Position numbers and translations under genes: made by a program. A DNA stretch of 56,825 bases. It comes from Tissierellales bacterium. GTDB taxonomy: Bacteria; Bacillota; Clostridia; Tissierellales; Dethiosulfatibacteraceae. How positions within the stretch are numbered: position 1 is the stretch's first letter; each line of letters starts with the position of its first letter. A model generated the notes under the pieces. That model worked only from the letters and a program-made list of their open reading frames with translations. It had not been told where the DNA came from and did no database searches. Below, one piece after another: positions 55,689-56,825 of this stretch. The stretch spans positions 1-56,825 of the forward strand of contig JAFGVC010000058.1 in the NCBI GenBank assembly GCA_016938195.1, in the 5' to 3' direction.

Positions 55689-56582
55689 TTATCCCCCTAT
55701 ATTAACTAAATATCCGGCATCTTCAAATACTTGCTTAATCTCTTCCAACTCTTCTTGCGTTGGGACGTTGAAGCTATAACAAGTTAAATCAAGTTTTTTA
55801 TATTTATTTCCTGACAAATGATGATAAGGCAAAAGGTTAATCCGACTTATTTTGATATCATGAATGATGTCAAGAATCCCCTTTATATCACTTGGAGTTG
55901 TGTTTATGCCACTAATCATAGGCATTCGAAGATTAATCTCCACAGCATGCTTTGAAAGTTGTATTAAATTTTCAATAATCAGCTTATTTGAAACCCCCGT
56001 GTATTGGATATGTTTTTGATTATCGGCTATTTTTAAATCATACAAGAATAAATCTACATATGGAATTATTTTTTCAATATTTTCAAATAATGTAAATCCA
56101 CTGGTATCCACTGCAATATGTATGTTTTTTTGTTTTAGTTTTTTCATAACCTCTGCCAGAAATTCAGATTGCATCAGTGGCTCTCCACCTGAGAATGTAA
56201 CGCCACCATTGGATTCTTCAAATATAACTTGATCTTTTAATATTTCTTTAACCAGTTCATCTACCTCATAGTCTTTACCTACTAGTTGTCGTGCAGAATT
56301 TACACAGTAAGTTTCACATAAGCCACAGCCATCGCATAACAAATAATCTGTAACTATTCTATTATCATTTAAAGATACTGCATTTCGAGGACAAATTTCT
56401 ACGCATTTCATGCAGTAACTGCATTTATCCTGATTCCACATCATTTCATCACAGGCGTTGAAGCTCTCAGGATTATGGCACCATTTACATCGCAGCGGAC
56501 AGCCTTTCAAGAAAACAGTAGTCCTTATATTCGGACCGTCGTGAATTGAAAACCTCTGAATATTAAAAACTTTTCCTTTCAT
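55689..56582 (-). CDS. hypE: glycyl radical enzyme activating enzyme (HypD activase)
   Basis: A 297-residue radical SAM protein that generates the glycyl radical on HypD by hydrogen abstraction from G765. The radical SAM cluster is C28, C32, C35 (GCPLRCKWCHNPES). Two extra ferredoxin-type [4Fe-4S] clusters are seen: C54, C57, C60, C64 and C83, C86, C89, C93, the form found with non-PFL glycyl radical enzymes. First gene of the operon, behind a sigma-54 promoter. The symbol follows its role with hypD; published naming of the activase varies. Confidence 0.92.
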   Translation of the reverse strand: MKGKVFNIQRFSIHDGPNIRTTVFLKGCPLRCKWCHNPESFNACDEMMWNQDKCSYCMKCVEICPRNAVSLNDNRIVTDYLLCDGCGLCETYCVNSARQLVGKDYEVDELVKEILKDQVIFEESNGGVTFSGGEPLMQSEFLAEVMKKLKQKNIHIAVDTSGFTLFENIEKIIPYVDLFLYDLKIADNQKHIQYTGVSNKLIIENLIQLSKHAVEINLRMPMISGINTTPSDIKGILDIIHDIKISRINLLPYHHLSGNKYKKLDLTCYSFNVPTQEELEEIKQVFEDAGYLVNIGG

Positions 56583-56630
56583 ATTTCACCCTCTAGTATT
56601 GTAATATGTTTTCATGTGTATGATAAATAT

Positions 56631-56646
56631 TGCAATTTCCTTGCCA
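56631..56646 (-). promoter_or_regulatory. sigma-54 promoter of the activase-hypD operon
   Basis: TGGCAAGGAAATTGCA on the minus strand, with GG and GC exactly 10 bases apart. The start point would be near 56620, about 38 bases before the activase start codon. Confidence 0.85.
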
Positions 56647-56656
56647 ATTTAAAAAT

Positions 56657-56670
56657 GACTGAAATCAGTC
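56657..56670. promoter_or_regulatory. palindrome upstream of the hypD sigma-54 promoter
   Basis: GACTGA-AA-TCAGTC, arms of 6 with a 2-base centre, extended by A- and T-runs with one mismatch. It lies about 44 bases upstream of the predicted start. It is a candidate site for the RocR-like activator. Confidence 0.5.
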
Positions 56671-56694
56671 TTTTTAAATTTAAAATCCAAAAAC

Positions 56695-56733
56695 TGTCAA
56701 AAAAACTGTCTTTTTTCGACAGTTTTTTTGACA
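56695..56733. repeat. 16-base-arm inverted repeat upstream of the hypD operon
   Basis: TGTCAAAAAAACTGTC and GACAGTTTTTTTGACA are perfect complements around TTTTTTC. The repeat lies 75-115 bases upstream of the sigma-54 start, in enhancer range. The A/T-runs also make it a plausible bidirectional terminator for a gene beyond the right edge. Confidence 0.55.
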
Positions 56734-56741
56734 AATAAATA

Positions 56742-56825
56742 AGGGGCTGTCGGGAAATAGGTCTTTAGACAAAACAGGATTCTCGTAATGAAGGGTCCTG
56801 TTTTTTTACAAAAAAAAGAGAAAAA
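56742..56825. mobile_element. possible insertion-sequence end with plus-strand terminator
   Basis: AGGGGCTGTCGGGAAATAGG resembles the GGGGCTGTC terminal repeats I associate with IS1182-type elements. It is followed by AAAACAGGA/TCCTGTTTT (771-804 of the last kb, 56771-56804), a hairpin with a T-run, as a transposase terminator would have. No transposase is inside the window, so this is tentative. Confidence 0.3.

Noticed and set aside
56695-56733. CRISPR-like repeat
   Set aside because: A single inverted repeat, without repeated units or spacers.

Overview
The window looks like a chromosomal segment of a low-GC Gram-positive anaerobe (Bacillota, Clostridia type). The evidence is the clostridial order of the ribosomal gene cluster (including a KOW protein between map and infA), zinc-type S14, S4 and L36, strong GGAGG ribosome-binding sites with frequent TTG/GTG starts, and strictly anaerobic enzymes: a glycyl radical dehydratase, a tungsten-type aldehyde oxidoreductase and butyrate kinase with phosphate butyryltransferase. 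An amino-acid-fermenting clostridium is likely; the genus cannot be fixed from sequence alone. Nearly all genes lie on the minus strand.

Layout. 1-5.2 kb: a cell-envelope/c-di-AMP block (capA-like gene, cdaA, ybbR) followed by a sigma-54 activator; a sigma-54 promoter reads out of the left edge. 5.3-12.7 kb: a YgiQ-type radical SAM protein, a LacI regulator, a short-chain fatty acid transporter and butyrate kinase, then a small unknown protein, a ferritin-like protein and a FadR-like regulator. 12.7-20 kb: aldehyde oxidoreductase with its MoaD-like carrier behind a sigma-54 promoter, its probable AcoR-type activator, citG, marR, divergent citX and an aminotransferase. 20-28.7 kb: iron alcohol dehydrogenase, a GPH-type transporter, a CPBP protease, an amidohydrolase, phosphate butyryltransferase, a mannose-family PTS with a fused IIC-IID subunit, and a small Cys-rich protein. 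28.7-31.7 kb: the AmmeMemoRadiSam pair and queT, which has a structured leader. 31.7-51.8 kb: the ribosomal superoperon, transcribed rpsJ to rplQ, then ecfA1-ecfA2-ecfT-truA-rplM-rpsI. 51.8-56.6 kb: glycyl-radical activating enzyme, trans-4-hydroxy-L-proline dehydratase (HypD) and a RocR-like sigma-54 activator, behind a sigma-54 promoter. The right edge carries strong inverted repeats and what may be an insertion-sequence end.

How it fits together. Three sigma-54 activators and three well-formed GG-N10-GC promoters form three catabolic control modules. Butyrate kinase, phosphotransbutyrylase and the fatty acid transporter are consistent with acyl-phosphate energy conservation and acid movement, with the aldehyde oxidoreductase and the alcohol dehydrogenase interconverting acids, aldehydes and alcohols. 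HypD would feed hydroxyproline into Stickland-type proline metabolism. The most interesting non-coding signals are: a queT leader in which a pseudoknot would compete with sequestration of the ribosome-binding site; operator palindromes placed on good promoters (LacI/atoE, MarR/citX); a long structured leader with two promoters before rpsJ; and a truncated amrS whose end carries a copy of the adjacent terminator stem.
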